The position numbers and the translations under genes are program-made. Below, in pieces: positions 36,329 to 42,958 of a stretch of DNA of 64,000 nucleotides. This DNA comes from a virus, in the IMG/VR virus record IMGVR_UViG_3300030110_003594, positions 55,869-119,868 of that record; one strand, written 5' to 3'. Below the pieces are notes generated by a model. It was not told the DNA's origin. It searched no databases and worked only from the letters and a program-made list of their open reading frames with translations. Every line of letters starts with the position of its first letter. Position 1 is the stretch's first letter.

Positions 36329-36988
36329 TTAATGATACCCGTTCAAAAGTTCTAAAAGATTATCTATTGCACTATGTCTATGAGAATCTTCTAATACAGT
36401 TTTAAATACATAATCTGAATTAGTTAATTTAGCCATATCATGATATGCAGACCAATTTTTATCTTTTAGATCTATTTGGTATGAATCACCACAAAATATC
36501 ATCTTTGAATCTTTACCAAGTCTACCTATACACATAGCAAGTTGTGATCTTGTTAGATTTTGAAACTCATCTACTATTACCACACTATTATCAAAGGTTC
36601 TTCCACGGAAATGAGCTAAAGATACAAGTTCTATACTTTCTTCTTTTTCCATTTTTTCAAGAAGATTAGGTTTATTATAGATTTTACGCATATTAGAACG
36701 TATAGGTACAAGCCACGGTTCCATTTTTTCACGTTCAGATCCTGGTAAGAAACCATTATCTTCAGTTGATACAGTAGGTCTTGTAATTATTATCTTGTTA
36801 AATTGGCGTTTAAAGAATTGATCAAGGGCTATTTGAACAGCTAATAATGTTTTACCTGATCCTGCTTTACCAACTACAAAGTTAAAAGGATGTTTTAATA
36901 TTTCTGTCTTAGCTTTCTTCTGTTCTTCAGAAAGGCTAAGAGAGAATCTTACAGACCCTTTAGGAGGAGTCTTTTGTTTATTTGTCAT
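36329..36988 (-). CDS. phoH: PhoH-like P-loop ATPase
   Basis: 219 residues. Walker A GKAGSGKT at about residues 39-46, RPTVSTEDNGFLPGSEREKM after it (signature of PhoH), Walker B VVIVDEFQNL near 137 and the SKMIFCGDSYQIDL segment. Length is normal for phage PhoH proteins. PhoH is frequent in marine and aquatic phages; the cellular role is unresolved (RNA-helicase-like or phosphate-stress linked). It follows the holin-like gene by 6 bp. Confidence 0.92.
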   Translation of the reverse strand: MTNKQKTPPKGSVRFSLSLSEEQKKAKTEILKHPFNFVVGKAGSGKTLLAVQIALDQFFKRQFNKIIITRPTVSTEDNGFLPGSEREKMEPWLVPIRSNMRKIYNKPNLLEKMEKEESIELVSLAHFRGRTFDNSVVIVDEFQNLTRSQLAMCIGRLGKDSKMIFCGDSYQIDLKDKNWSAYHDMAKLTNSDYVFKTVLEDSHRHSAIDNLLELLNGYH

Positions 36989-36994
36989 AAATGA

Positions 36995-37210
36995 TTATTT
37001 AGATTTAACCTTTTCAAATGTACTAATACCAAAACAACCCAGTGTTACTAACACAAAAGAATTGTAAATAGTATTATTAATGATAAGCTCTTGACCACAA
37101 AGACCGGTTATTAAATCTGTAATAGCAAATAATACCATAAGAACAAAAGATGCAAAGCCTACAATAGCTTTCTCATTAATGTCATTTTGATCTTTGAACA
37201 ATTTCCACAT
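36995..37210 (-). CDS. Holin-like small membrane protein
   Basis: 71 residues with two hydrophobic segments (IVGFASFVLMVLFAITDLIT and IYNSFVLVTLGCFGISTF) and a Lys-rich C-terminus (EKVKSK). The layout and length fit small phage holins of Bacteroidota phages. It lies three genes before the L,D-transpeptidase-like putative endolysin. Holin function would be to open the inner membrane at lysis. Based on topology and position. Confidence 0.65.
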   Translation of the reverse strand: MWKLFKDQNDINEKAIVGFASFVLMVLFAITDLITGLCGQELIINNTIYNSFVLVTLGCFGISTFEKVKSK

Positions 37211-37212
37211 AA

Positions 37213-37371
37213 TTAAAGTACATTATTAGGTCCCATTTCCATACCGTAAGGACATCCACATCCTTGCACTTGAGGGCTTTTTACTTGTGTGTTTTTAACT
37301 GCTCCTCCTTTTTTGTATAAGCTCTTAGGCATAGTCCCTTTTTTTGTTGCAGGTTTAATTTTTTTTGCCAT
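37213..37371 (-). CDS. Small basic protein, 52 residues
   Basis: Encodes MAKKIKPATKKGTMPKSLYK followed by KGGAVKNTQVKSPQVQGCGC and PYGMEMGPNNVL. ATG at 37371 is 2 bases after the preceding stop; its own stop is 2 bases before the holin-like ATG. Lys-rich with a CGC motif. The tight packing supports expression. It is the last of four adjacent small cationic genes. Role unknown. Confidence 0.65.
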   Translation of the reverse strand: MAKKIKPATKKGTMPKSLYKKGGAVKNTQVKSPQVQGCGCPYGMEMGPNNVL

Positions 37372-37373
37372 AA

Positions 37374-37589
37374 TTATTTCTTTTTACGTTTTTTCCAACT
37401 AATTCTTTTTGAACTAGTTTTCTTTTTAGCTGCAGATGTACATTGTGCTTTAGTTGGTCTACAAGCAGGATACGGTCTTTTAGATCCGCCTTTTGCTGAC
37501 TTTCTTCCACAAGCTTTACCAGTCTTGCAATCTATCCAACCTTTACCTTTGTTTCTACTAAACCATTTATGTAAGCTTTCTTTAGCCAT
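37374..37589 (-). CDS. Small basic protein, DUF5872-like
   Basis: 71 residues, strongly basic: KWFSRNKGKGWIDCKTGKAC, then GRKSAKGGSKRPYPACRPTK, then a Lys/Arg tail. The W-x-DC-x4-AC-GRKSA and YPACRPT patterns match a family (DUF5872-like) known in algal viruses and environmental phages. Possible nucleic-acid binding through basic patches and Cys pairs. The start overlaps the stop of the upstream small gene by one base. Confidence 0.7.
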   Translation of the reverse strand: MAKESLHKWFSRNKGKGWIDCKTGKACGRKSAKGGSKRPYPACRPTKAQCTSAAKKKTSSKRISWKKRKKK

Positions 37590-37747
37590 TATTTTTTCTT
37601 TTTAGACTTGTTGCCCCAATTGGCAGCCCCCACTTTTCTACATCTTACTAGTGCCCCGGATGCATAAGCTGATGGCCATACACTATATCTTGATCTTACT
37701 TTACTATAGCAAGCGTCTCTTTTTGCTTTCTTCTTTTTCTTTGCCAT
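37589..37747 (-). CDS. Small basic protein with YSKV-type motif, 52 residues
   Basis: Encodes MAKKKKKAKRDACYSKVRSR, then YSVWPSAYASGALVRCRKVG and AANWGNKSKKKK. The CYSKVRSRYSVWPSAYASGAL motif is characteristic of small proteins found in algal viruses and marine phages. The one-base overlap of its stop with the next ATG supports it as a gene. Highly basic at both ends, so it could bind nucleic acid; function unknown. Confidence 0.7.
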   Translation of the reverse strand: MAKKKKKAKRDACYSKVRSRYSVWPSAYASGALVRCRKVGAANWGNKSKKKK

Positions 37748-37757
37748 AATTACTGTT

Positions 37758-38021
37758 TTAACATTTCCAACGTCTACGTGCTTTACAAATTCTTTTATCT
37801 GGAGTTTTACTACAGCTTATATTGTGCATTTTCATTTGACCTCTAGATCTAGCACAATATGATTTCTTACGTTTACCTCCTCCTGGCTGTGGTGCTTTAA
37901 GTTTAGAGCCTGTTTTTTTGTTGATCATTCTACGACCCTTAGCTGTAAGCCCACCTTTTTTACTTTTACAACCATTCTTGATAGAACAGCCTTTCATTGC
38001 ACCTTTATTTTTTCTTGCCAT
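37758..38021 (-). CDS. Small basic Cys protein, DUF6321-like
   Basis: 87 residues, very basic: GGLTAKGRRMINKKTGSKLK, then APQPGGGKRKKSYCARSRGQ and ending KRICKARRRWKC. The LTAKGR...SYCARSRGQ pattern matches DUF6321-like proteins of environmental phages and algal viruses. It is the first of four adjacent cationic genes and follows the SNase gene by 3 bp. A DNA-condensing or RNA-binding role is conceivable but unproven. Confidence 0.7.
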   Translation of the reverse strand: MARKNKGAMKGCSIKNGCKSKKGGLTAKGRRMINKKTGSKLKAPQPGGGKRKKSYCARSRGQMKMHNISCSKTPDKRICKARRRWKC

Positions 38022-38024
38022 AAT

Positions 38025-38387
38025 CTATCTTTTTCCACCGTGGTATTCCACGGCATGACCCATTTCTATTAATTTATCATTCACGCAACATTCTTTTTCT
38101 TCTACAACTATATGTAGTTTACCAAGAACTCTTCCAAACTTACCCACCTTCTCACTCTCTATTACAAAATATTTCTCTTCATTTGTTTTTTCCAGTAGAT
38201 CTATTAACGCTTGCTTTGCAGCAAGACCACGTTTCTTTTCTTCTAGATCCCGTGTTCTTGATTCCGGTGTATTGATCCCTGCTAATCTAATTCTCTTATG
38301 AACTGTAATATCAAACCCCAGGTCAATGATGGCATCTAAGGTATCCCCATCAACCACTCTATCTAGTTTTGCTTTATAAACGTACAT
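38025..38387 (-). CDS. Staphylococcal-nuclease-like (SNase) endonuclease
   Basis: 120 residues with the thermonuclease pattern: LDRVVDGDTLDAIIDLGFDI (D-G-D-T metal site), RIRLAGINTPESRTRDLEEK (catalytic Arg and Asp/Glu region) and GKFGRVLGKLHIVVEEKECC (second Arg). Length is normal for the minimal domain and there is no signal peptide, so it acts inside the cell or in the virion. A role in host DNA breakdown or repair is likely. It overlaps the upstream gene by 14 bp. Its codons are more GC-rich than those of nearby genes. Confidence 0.88.
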   Translation of the reverse strand: MYVYKAKLDRVVDGDTLDAIIDLGFDITVHKRIRLAGINTPESRTRDLEEKKRGLAAKQALIDLLEKTNEEKYFVIESEKVGKFGRVLGKLHIVVEEKECCVNDKLIEMGHAVEYHGGKR

Positions 38388-38715
38388 CTGGTATTATCTC
38401 TTTTAATTCATTATCTATTTCCGTCTTGTTGATTATATCACGGATCTTAGCACATTTCTCATACTCCTCTTGTTCCACGAAGTAACCCATCATATTTTCC
38501 AACGTTTCTATTGACGGCTCTTCTTCCGGTTTATGAGCCATGAGAGCACTCATACCATTTCCTGTTTTCTCATCCATTAAATCTTGAAACTTTTTTTCTT
38601 TTGTTATTATCATGAATGAATTTCTGAATGCCGTGTCCACTATTAGATCCTCTAGTTCTAATCTCTGTGCATACGTTAATCCATTAAATTCATCCTCATT
38701 ATATTCTTCTGACAT
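38374..38715 (-). CDS. Small protein with C-terminal UVR-like motif
   Basis: 113 residues. The C-terminal part, IETLENMMGYFVEQEEYEKC followed by AKIRDIINKTE, fits the UVR motif (a helical pair known from UvrB/UvrC and Clp-associated McsA proteins). The N-terminal part is acidic and helical. It is the first gene of the minus block, next to the divergent control region, and is translationally coupled to the SNase. Possibly a repair or protease-adaptor interaction module. Confidence 0.6.
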   Translation of the reverse strand: MSEEYNEDEFNGLTYAQRLELEDLIVDTAFRNSFMIITKEKKFQDLMDEKTGNGMSALMAHKPEEEPSIETLENMMGYFVEQEEYEKCAKIRDIINKTEIDNELKEIIPDVRL

Positions 38716-38772
38716 AATTAATTATTTTTTGGTGAGCACTATTTAATTTGGTTCCTTTTTGTAAAGGATTTA

Positions 38773-38789
38773 TATACCCAATATACAAA
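38773..38789 (-). promoter_or_regulatory. Promoter-like motif at the head of the minus block
   Basis: The minus strand reads TTTGTATATTGGGTATA, sharing TTTGTATATT with the late-promoter-like sites. It lies 58 bp upstream of the 38374-38715 gene, with a flanking ACCCAA/TTGGGT inverted repeat that could be an operator. It would drive the first minus-strand unit. Confidence 0.45.
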
Positions 38790-38864
38790 AAATTTTTGGG
38801 TAATTAAAATGTTTTATGTGTCAAGTGCTTGAAACCTTCTAACTATCAGCTCCCCGGTTTACTC

Positions 38865-38897
38865 TTGACGTGTTGTCACCCCCTGTAATATCAGGGG
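38865..38897 (+). promoter_or_regulatory. Possible early promoter with operator-like inverted repeat
   Basis: TTGACG at 38865-38870 and TAATAT at 38886-38891 (spacing 15, short for sigma70). The TAATAT is the loop of a perfect inverted repeat CCCCTG/CAGGGG (38880-38897), so a protein binding the repeat would cover the -10. It sits upstream of the first plus-strand gene at 38925. Inference only. Confidence 0.35.
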
Positions 38898-38924
38898 TAA
38901 TTTTAACCTTAAAAAATTTTTATT

Positions 38925-39215
38925 ATGAAAAATGTTTTTTTCCACAAGATAGTAAACAATACTATCGTTGTAAAGAGTCAACCATTGTCAGTCACTAAGA
39001 CTGAAATCAATGGTGTACAAGTGTTCACAAGAGAACAAGGTCAGGTGACCTATGGTCTATTGTGTCTCCTTGATGACAAGGGTAATTCCCTTGACCCTTC
39101 TTCACTTGGTCTTAAATTAAACCAAGAGATGAAAGGATTCCGTTTCTCTGAGTCTCCAGTCCTTGACCAAGAGACTAATGAAGAAACTGGAATGTATTGG
39201 GTGGAGTCTTATTAA
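38925..39215 (+). CDS. First plus-strand gene, small unknown protein
   Basis: 96 residues (starts MKNVFFHKIVNNTIVVKSQP, ends ETNEETGMYWVESY). No recognised domain; mixed beta-like composition with an acidic C-terminus. Its codons are clearly richer in C and G than those of the following genes, resembling the capsid gene, which may mark very high early expression or recent acquisition. Preceded by a promoter/operator-like site and followed by the 480-bp non-coding control region. It could be an immediate-early host-takeover protein; not shown. Confidence 0.7.
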   Translation: MKNVFFHKIVNNTIVVKSQPLSVTKTEINGVQVFTREQGQVTYGLLCLLDDKGNSLDPSSLGLKLNQEMKGFRFSESPVLDQETNEETGMYWVESY

Positions 39216-39276
39216 AGACTTCTCCTAATCCTTAAAGACTGATTATACTTACCTGTATAATAAACTCACTCAAACT

Positions 39277-39353
39277 ATGAATACATACTGACTGTGAAGA
39301 ATCAACTCTATCTTGACTGATATGAGTTCATCCACCATAAGATATGTATTCAT
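39277..39353. repeat. 11-bp inverted repeat with inner stem
   Basis: ATGAATACATA (39277-39287) and its exact reverse complement TATGTATTCAT (39343-39353) enclose a second pair AACTC/GAGTT (39304-39308, 39324-39328). Spacers of 16 and 14 bases make it nearly symmetrical. It could fold as a structured RNA or bind a dimeric protein. Confidence 0.5.
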
Positions 39354-39494
39354 ACTGTGGGTTACATCCACATCCACAACCATTATGGTTACACAACCAT
39401 GATAAATGAAAAGAATGTGGTTAAAAAAATTAAAATGTGTGTTAATTTGTGAGAGTGTGGTCAATTATACCACAAAACACCACTTATTACCACA

Positions 39495-39523
39495 TTGACA
39501 ACTGTTATTGACAGTAATATATA
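39495..39523 (+). promoter_or_regulatory. Sigma70-like promoter
   Basis: TTGACA (39495-39500), 17-base spacer, TATATA (39518-39523). A small ACTGT/ACAGT inverted repeat lies in the spacer. It would transcribe toward the small membrane-protein genes from 39699. A TTGACA-type element is unlike the usual Bacteroidota form, so this may be coincidental or phage-specific. Confidence 0.35.
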
Positions 39524-39698
39524 ATATAGCTATCATGAGAGTAATGAACATAGGATGAGTAGAAATACAATTGTCTACCTATAATATGATCTCCTTGACA
39601 TACTCTTATGTATAGTTATTATGTTATCTCTCTATAGGATGAGAGTATTAATCACCGTAACATTAATAAAATCCAGTGGATAATACTGGTATAATAAA

Positions 39699-39920
39699 TT
39701 GAACAAAGAAAAAAAATTTACATCTTATGATTCACAAGGACCAACAGATTTTGATATTGTTGGATTCCATTCAGATACAATAGAAGACATATTAAAACTA
39801 ATAGATTTATTACAAATACTAAAGTTTGAATCTTTAACTATACCATCTGAAAAACTAGATGAGATAAAACATTACACATTAAAGTTACAAAGATATGTAG
39901 ATCCATCTATAAAACAGTAA
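39699..39920 (+). CDS. Small unknown acidic protein (TTG start)
   Basis: 73 residues from TTG at 39699 (MNKEKKFTSYDSQGPTDFDI); there is no in-frame ATG near the N-terminus. The rest is helical (DTIEDILKLIDLLQILKFES, then SEKLDEIKHYTLKLQRYV). A CCAGT/ACTGG hairpin (39673-39689) ends 9 bases before the start and could control translation. Function unknown. It is first in a long cluster of small genes. Confidence 0.55.
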   Translation: MNKEKKFTSYDSQGPTDFDIVGFHSDTIEDILKLIDLLQILKFESLTIPSEKLDEIKHYTLKLQRYVDPSIKQ

Positions 39921-39961
39921 AACAACTCACTTAAATTATTAATCAATTAAATTAAACTGAC

Positions 39962-40315
39962 ATGAAAAAATTCATTAAATATAGTATCCTTAACGTATTG
40001 GGAAGAGATATTATGATTCACATCGTATTACCTGTATCAATGGTAGTATTAGGAATATTAGGTTACACTTGTAATTTACATACTGATCATTATATGATAG
40101 GTATGTTTAGTACATTAGTAGTTGCACTTGGAACAATAAACTATTTCAATTACACATCGTATCCAAAAAATCACAGAATGGAACTCCACTTTGAGTGGTT
40201 ACCAGTATTTGGTTTAGGAATAGTATTTGATAAAATGGTTGGTATTATACTACCATTTTGTATGATTGGAATAAACTTTAGTAATTTGTATAACTATAAA
40301 CGTAAATTAATATGA
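39962..40315 (+). CDS. Small membrane protein with three predicted transmembrane segments
   Basis: 117 residues; hydrophobic segments at about residues 18-37, 45-63 and 80-105. Ends YNYKRKLI, basic and probably cytoplasmic. The start has the context AAACTGACATG seen before three other genes. It overlaps the next gene by 4 bp. Early small membrane proteins in phages often block superinfection or alter the envelope, but nothing specific is visible. Confidence 0.65.
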   Translation: MKKFIKYSILNVLGRDIMIHIVLPVSMVVLGILGYTCNLHTDHYMIGMFSTLVVALGTINYFNYTSYPKNHRMELHFEWLPVFGLGIVFDKMVGIILPFCMIGINFSNLYNYKRKLI

Positions 40316-40560
40316 AAAAAATAAAAGAAATGGTGGCACCTGTGAAGATATTCATGAGTGTCATCGTCTCAGTTTTACTGGGATTAGGAACTGTAACGGT
40401 ATTAATTCCTGTTACATATCTATACAATATAGATATTGATACAGCAAGAATGATATACCTAATGATTACAATAGTATATTTTATATCAACAATTTTATAT
40501 GTATTCAATTTTAAATTGATGTATGAAAGATATAAATATAATAAAACACGTGGAAAATGA
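40312..40560 (+). CDS. Small membrane protein with two transmembrane segments
   Basis: 82 residues: hydrophobic segments around residues 10-35 (MSVIVSVLLGLGTVTVLIPV) and 45-65 (MIYLMITIVYFISTILYVFN), with basic ends (MKKIKEM; RYKYNKTRGK). The ATG overlaps the upstream stop and its stop overlaps the next ATG (ATGA), typical of a tightly coupled early operon. Function unknown. Confidence 0.65.
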   Translation: MKKIKEMVAPVKIFMSVIVSVLLGLGTVTVLIPVTYLYNIDIDTARMIYLMITIVYFISTILYVFNFKLMYERYKYNKTRGK

Positions 40561-41168
40561 TAGAGGTTATTAAGAGGTTATTTAATAATGAGAAGGAGGA
40601 TACTAATCTTCCTTCTCTTTCTAATCTAGATCAGAGTGGAGCGTGGAATATGGAAAATCTAAAATTACAAGTTGATGATGAAAAGGAAGGAATTAATATG
40701 AAAAGAATTATGACATTTGAAAATGGTAAATTATTTAGAGGTCATGGTGGTGGTATTCATAAAATAGGAAATTCATTATCACTTGTAAATTGTTACTGGA
40801 CGGATGTAGTTGTACAAAACTATTGTACAAAAACTAATGTAACTAACACTGAATATAGTGTAGATTCTGGTAGTCATCCAAAATATATAAGAAAAATTAT
40901 GGATAATTTAAATCATGATTATTATAAATTTGAATTGGATGATGTTACTATAAATGTTTATGATTGGTCAATTAGAGTTACTAAAAAAGTTAAATATGAT
41001 GGATTAGAGTTTAAAGATCATTGGGATAATATCAATGAACTTAAACAATTAAGATTTTTTATAAGGAGAATTAAAGATGTAATGAAAAATCACCATAATA
41101 TATTTGATAAAATAGGTAAATTAAATAATGACAGAAATTGTGTAATAATAAATGATCTAAACATATGA
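40557..41168 (+). CDS. Unknown soluble early protein, 203 residues
   Basis: Starts MIEVIKRLFNNEKEDTNLPS. The middle (MTFENGKLFRGHGGGIHKIG, then NSLSLVNCYWTDVVVQNYC) contains a Gly/His-rich turn and the C-terminal third is helical and basic. No domain recognised. The ATGA overlaps at both ends show co-translation with membrane-protein genes on either side, suggesting a shared process at the membrane; that is inference. Confidence 0.6.
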   Translation: MIEVIKRLFNNEKEDTNLPSLSNLDQSGAWNMENLKLQVDDEKEGINMKRIMTFENGKLFRGHGGGIHKIGNSLSLVNCYWTDVVVQNYCTKTNVTNTEYSVDSGSHPKYIRKIMDNLNHDYYKFELDDVTINVYDWSIRVTKKVKYDGLEFKDHWDNINELKQLRFFIRRIKDVMKNHHNIFDKIGKLNNDRNCVIINDLNI

Positions 41169-41269
41169 TAGATAAAAGAAGATACAGAAATGCAATGATA
41201 GGAGCAGCAGTAGGATATGTAGGATTAATATTAACACTTGTAGTTATAATAATAATGGCTCAATTGTGA
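41165..41269 (+). CDS. Single-transmembrane microprotein, 34 residues
   Basis: Encodes MIDKRRYRNAMIGAAVGYVG followed by LILTLVVIIIMAQL. ATG overlaps the upstream stop (ATGA). It has a basic N-terminus and one hydrophobic helix ending the protein: a classic small membrane peptide, possibly holin-, antiholin- or inhibitor-like. No homologue recognised. Confidence 0.5.
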   Translation: MIDKRRYRNAMIGAAVGYVGLILTLVVIIIMAQL

Positions 41270-41282
41270 CCTACATAACAAC

Positions 41283-41310
41283 ACAAGTATATTTTATTAG
41301 ATATACTTGT
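41283..41310. repeat. Perfect 10-bp inverted repeat
   Basis: ACAAGTATAT and ATATACTTGT flank an 8-base loop (TTTATTAG), 13 bp after the microprotein stop. It lacks the GC content of an intrinsic terminator, so it may be an operator or RNA-processing site. Confidence 0.5.
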
Positions 41311-41353
41311 ATTAGATTTAGTAGTCAGTATGATTATTAAGTTTGAGTGAGAG

Positions 41354-41392
41354 GAAATAAGGAAGTGGTATTAAGTTATCACTTCCTATTTC
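41354..41392 (+). terminator. Terminator-like hairpin between early gene groups
   Basis: GAAATAAGGAAGTG pairs with CACTTCCTATTTC with one bulged base, loop of 12, followed by TATTTTATT. A strong stem with a moderate T-rich tail; it probably ends or attenuates transcription before the 41424 gene. Confidence 0.55.
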
Positions 41393-41423
41393 TATTTTAT
41401 TAACCAAAACAAGTATTACGGCT

Positions 41424-41651
41424 ATGGCAGAATTACAATATAATGAATTATTTAATTGGTGTGTTGAACTATTATTATGGTTAGCATACATGACAGGAAC
41501 TACATATGAAGAGATAAATGTGATAATATTTATAATTGTTGGACCAATTATCTTCTCATTATTAGTAATGTATTCAATATTTATAACATATAAATACCAA
41601 CAACTTAAAAAGGATCTAGACTTAGATGATGGAGGATTATATAAAATGTAA
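41424..41651 (+). CDS. Small membrane protein, 75 residues
   Basis: One strong transmembrane segment (VIIFIIVGPIIFSLLVMYSI, about residues 34-55) and a weaker hydrophobic one near residues 10-22 (CVELLLWLAYMTG). The C-terminus is charged (KKDLDLDDGGLYKM). It opens the second early gene run, after the hairpin at 41354-41392. Function unknown. Confidence 0.6.
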   Translation: MAELQYNELFNWCVELLLWLAYMTGTTYEEINVIIFIIVGPIIFSLLVMYSIFITYKYQQLKKDLDLDDGGLYKM

Positions 41652-41653
41652 AT

Positions 41654-41806
41654 ATGGAAGACTTAAAAGAAAAATATAAACCAGAAGTTTTAAAGACAGT
41701 TGGTCAACCCAAACCTAATTGGTTATATAAACCAGAGGTTAAACCAAGGATTTGGGTTACCAAAGAGTCTTTGAAACATCTTAAAAAAAATAAAAAAAAT
41801 GTTTAA
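41654..41806 (+). CDS. Small basic protein, 50 residues
   Basis: Encodes MEDLKEKYKPEVLKTVGQPK, then PNWLYKPEVKPRIWVTKESL and a Lys-rich end. Starts 2 bases after the upstream stop and overlaps the next gene by 8 bp, supporting expression. YKPEV occurs twice. No domain recognised. Confidence 0.55.
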   Translation: MEDLKEKYKPEVLKTVGQPKPNWLYKPEVKPRIWVTKESLKHLKKNKKNV

Positions 41807-42032
41807 AGAATTATTAAAATGGTTAGGTGCTTACTATTTGGTGTTATTAGGAGCAGGAATTATGTTATGTATGACATCATGTGGAATGAGCCAATTAACT
41901 ATTCAACAACAAAGAGATCTAATAAAAATAGATAGGGAATTAAGTGAACTATGGAATGATTATGAATACGCATCTGATAGTTTATGGATTGAAAGAGATA
42001 AAATATTAAAATCTAATAAAATTAAGAAATAA
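41799..42032 (+). CDS. Small putative lipoprotein
   Basis: 77 residues. N-terminal signal with hydrophobic core (YYLVLLGAGIMLCMTSCG) and a lipobox-like site ending at the Cys of MTSC-G, near residue 28. The mature part is short and helical (QQRDLIKIDRELSELWNDYE). It could be an outer-membrane spanin-like lysis protein or a surface-exclusion lipoprotein. The next gene encodes a protein with a C-terminal membrane helix, and the two overlap by one base. Confidence 0.6.
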   Translation: MFKELLKWLGAYYLVLLGAGIMLCMTSCGMSQLTIQQQRDLIKIDRELSELWNDYEYASDSLWIERDKILKSNKIKK

Positions 42033-42250
42033 TGGCAAAGAAAATAAATGAAGTGTGGTATGCATATAATGCAAAGGGACAAAAAATACCACCATATAAG
42101 AGTACTTATACAGATCGTGGTCCTAAAACCTTAATAGGTAAAATGTGGAAAGTATATAAACAAAACTGGATTGAATTAACAGTAACATTTATAGTTGGAA
42201 TTTTAATACTTAGTGCATTAATGTATGGATTTTTACAATTAATCTCATGA
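42032..42250 (+). CDS. Small protein with C-terminal membrane anchor
   Basis: 72 residues. The basic N-terminal half (WYAYNAKGQKIPPYKSTYTD) is followed by a transmembrane helix near the end (VTFIVGILILSALMYGFLQL). Its start overlaps the lipoprotein stop and its stop overlaps the next ATG. Tail-anchored topology with the soluble part in the cytoplasm is likely. Function unknown. Confidence 0.6.
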   Translation: MAKKINEVWYAYNAKGQKIPPYKSTYTDRGPKTLIGKMWKVYKQNWIELTVTFIVGILILSALMYGFLQLIS

Positions 42251-42723
42251 GTAGGAATATAACACTTGATGATAATAAAATTAAATTATTAATCAAGAAA
42301 ATATTCAGTAAAGATTATAAAGATACAGTAATTGTTGATGCATTAGTTAAAATGTTAGGTGATTCATCTTTAGATATGTTAATACATATTATGTTTAACA
42401 CTGATTATAAACTTTTAGAAGTTGGTGATATTGTAAAGTTTAAACCTGGTAAGTATGATTATGAAAATCATGATAAAGATATTATGATTGATAAAGGTAT
42501 TATGTCTAAAGATGGATTTATGTATGGTGAAATAATAGGTGACAGTGGATATGGTGATGATTTTAATCCAACTCATTATAAAATGAAAGTTTGTGTTTTT
42601 TTATGTGATGGAGATCAAATAATAATGAAAGATAATGAAGTAAAAACATTAGATTGTATAAAAATTGATCCAAATAATATAAAATATAATAAATTAATGA
42701 ATATTTATAATGAAAAAGTTTAG
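42247..42723 (+). CDS. Unknown soluble early protein, 158 residues
   Basis: The N-terminal helix part (LLIKKIFSKDYKDTVIVDAL) is followed by a beta-rich, acidic region (VGDIVKFKPGKYDYENHDKD, then GEIIGDSGYGDDFNPTHYKM) that resembles an SH3-like barrel, by eye. Overlaps by 4 bp upstream and 14 bp downstream show coupling. No function assigned. Confidence 0.55.
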   Translation: MSRNITLDDNKIKLLIKKIFSKDYKDTVIVDALVKMLGDSSLDMLIHIMFNTDYKLLEVGDIVKFKPGKYDYENHDKDIMIDKGIMSKDGFMYGEIIGDSGYGDDFNPTHYKMKVCVFLCDGDQIIMKDNEVKTLDCIKIDPNNIKYNKLMNIYNEKV

Positions 42724-42958
42724 GTTTGGTATAGTATCGTATGATGTAATTAGTGATCCAGAATTATCAAGAAATGCAAAAGCAATTTATACTGTATTAG
42801 CAGTACATTGTAACAAAGAACGTACTTGTTTTCCTTCAAATAGTACTATGGCTGATTTACTTAATGTTAGTTATAGTACTATTAAAAGGGGAATAAAAGA
42901 ATTAAAACAAGCAAAGTGTATAACAAGAGATGGTAAAATAATAAAATTAATCAAATGA
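42710..42958 (+). CDS. Helix-turn-helix protein (HTH_36-like)
   Basis: 82 residues. RNAKAIYTVLAVHCNKERTC then FPSNSTMADLLNVSYSTIKR and GIKELKQAKCITRDGK match the winged HTH of replication-initiation and plasmid proteins (HTH_36), with wing at the C-terminus. Only the DNA-binding domain is present. It may regulate the early operon or assist origin recognition. It overlaps both neighbours. Confidence 0.75.
   Translation: MKKFRFGIVSYDVISDPELSRNAKAIYTVLAVHCNKERTCFPSNSTMADLLNVSYSTIKRGIKELKQAKCITRDGKIIKLIK

Larger units (their letters stand above)
39216..39698 (+). other. Non-coding control region / candidate replication origin
   Basis: 483 bp without a credible gene. It contains an 11-bp inverted repeat (39277-39353), a palindrome AACCATTATGGTT (39378-39390), overlapping ATCCACA copies (39366-39378), TGTGGTTAA (39416-39424, one mismatch from the inverted DnaA box), TGTGGTCAATTATACCACA (39456-39474), a sigma70-like promoter (39495-39523), direct repeats ATAGGATGAG (39550, 39634) and ATGAGAGTA (39535, 39639), and a CCAGT/ACTGG hairpin (39673-39689) just before the next start. 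Density of repeats and promoters suggests early regulation or origin function. No tRNA is visible. Confidence 0.45.

Noticed and set aside
39270-39464. 64-codon minus-strand ORF in the control region
   Set aside because: Spans the inverted repeats, has no leader and no protein-like composition.
39216-39698. tRNA gene in the non-coding region
   Set aside because: No cloverleaf pairing or T-loop GTTCRANNC pattern was visible; the dyads are better explained as operators or origin elements.
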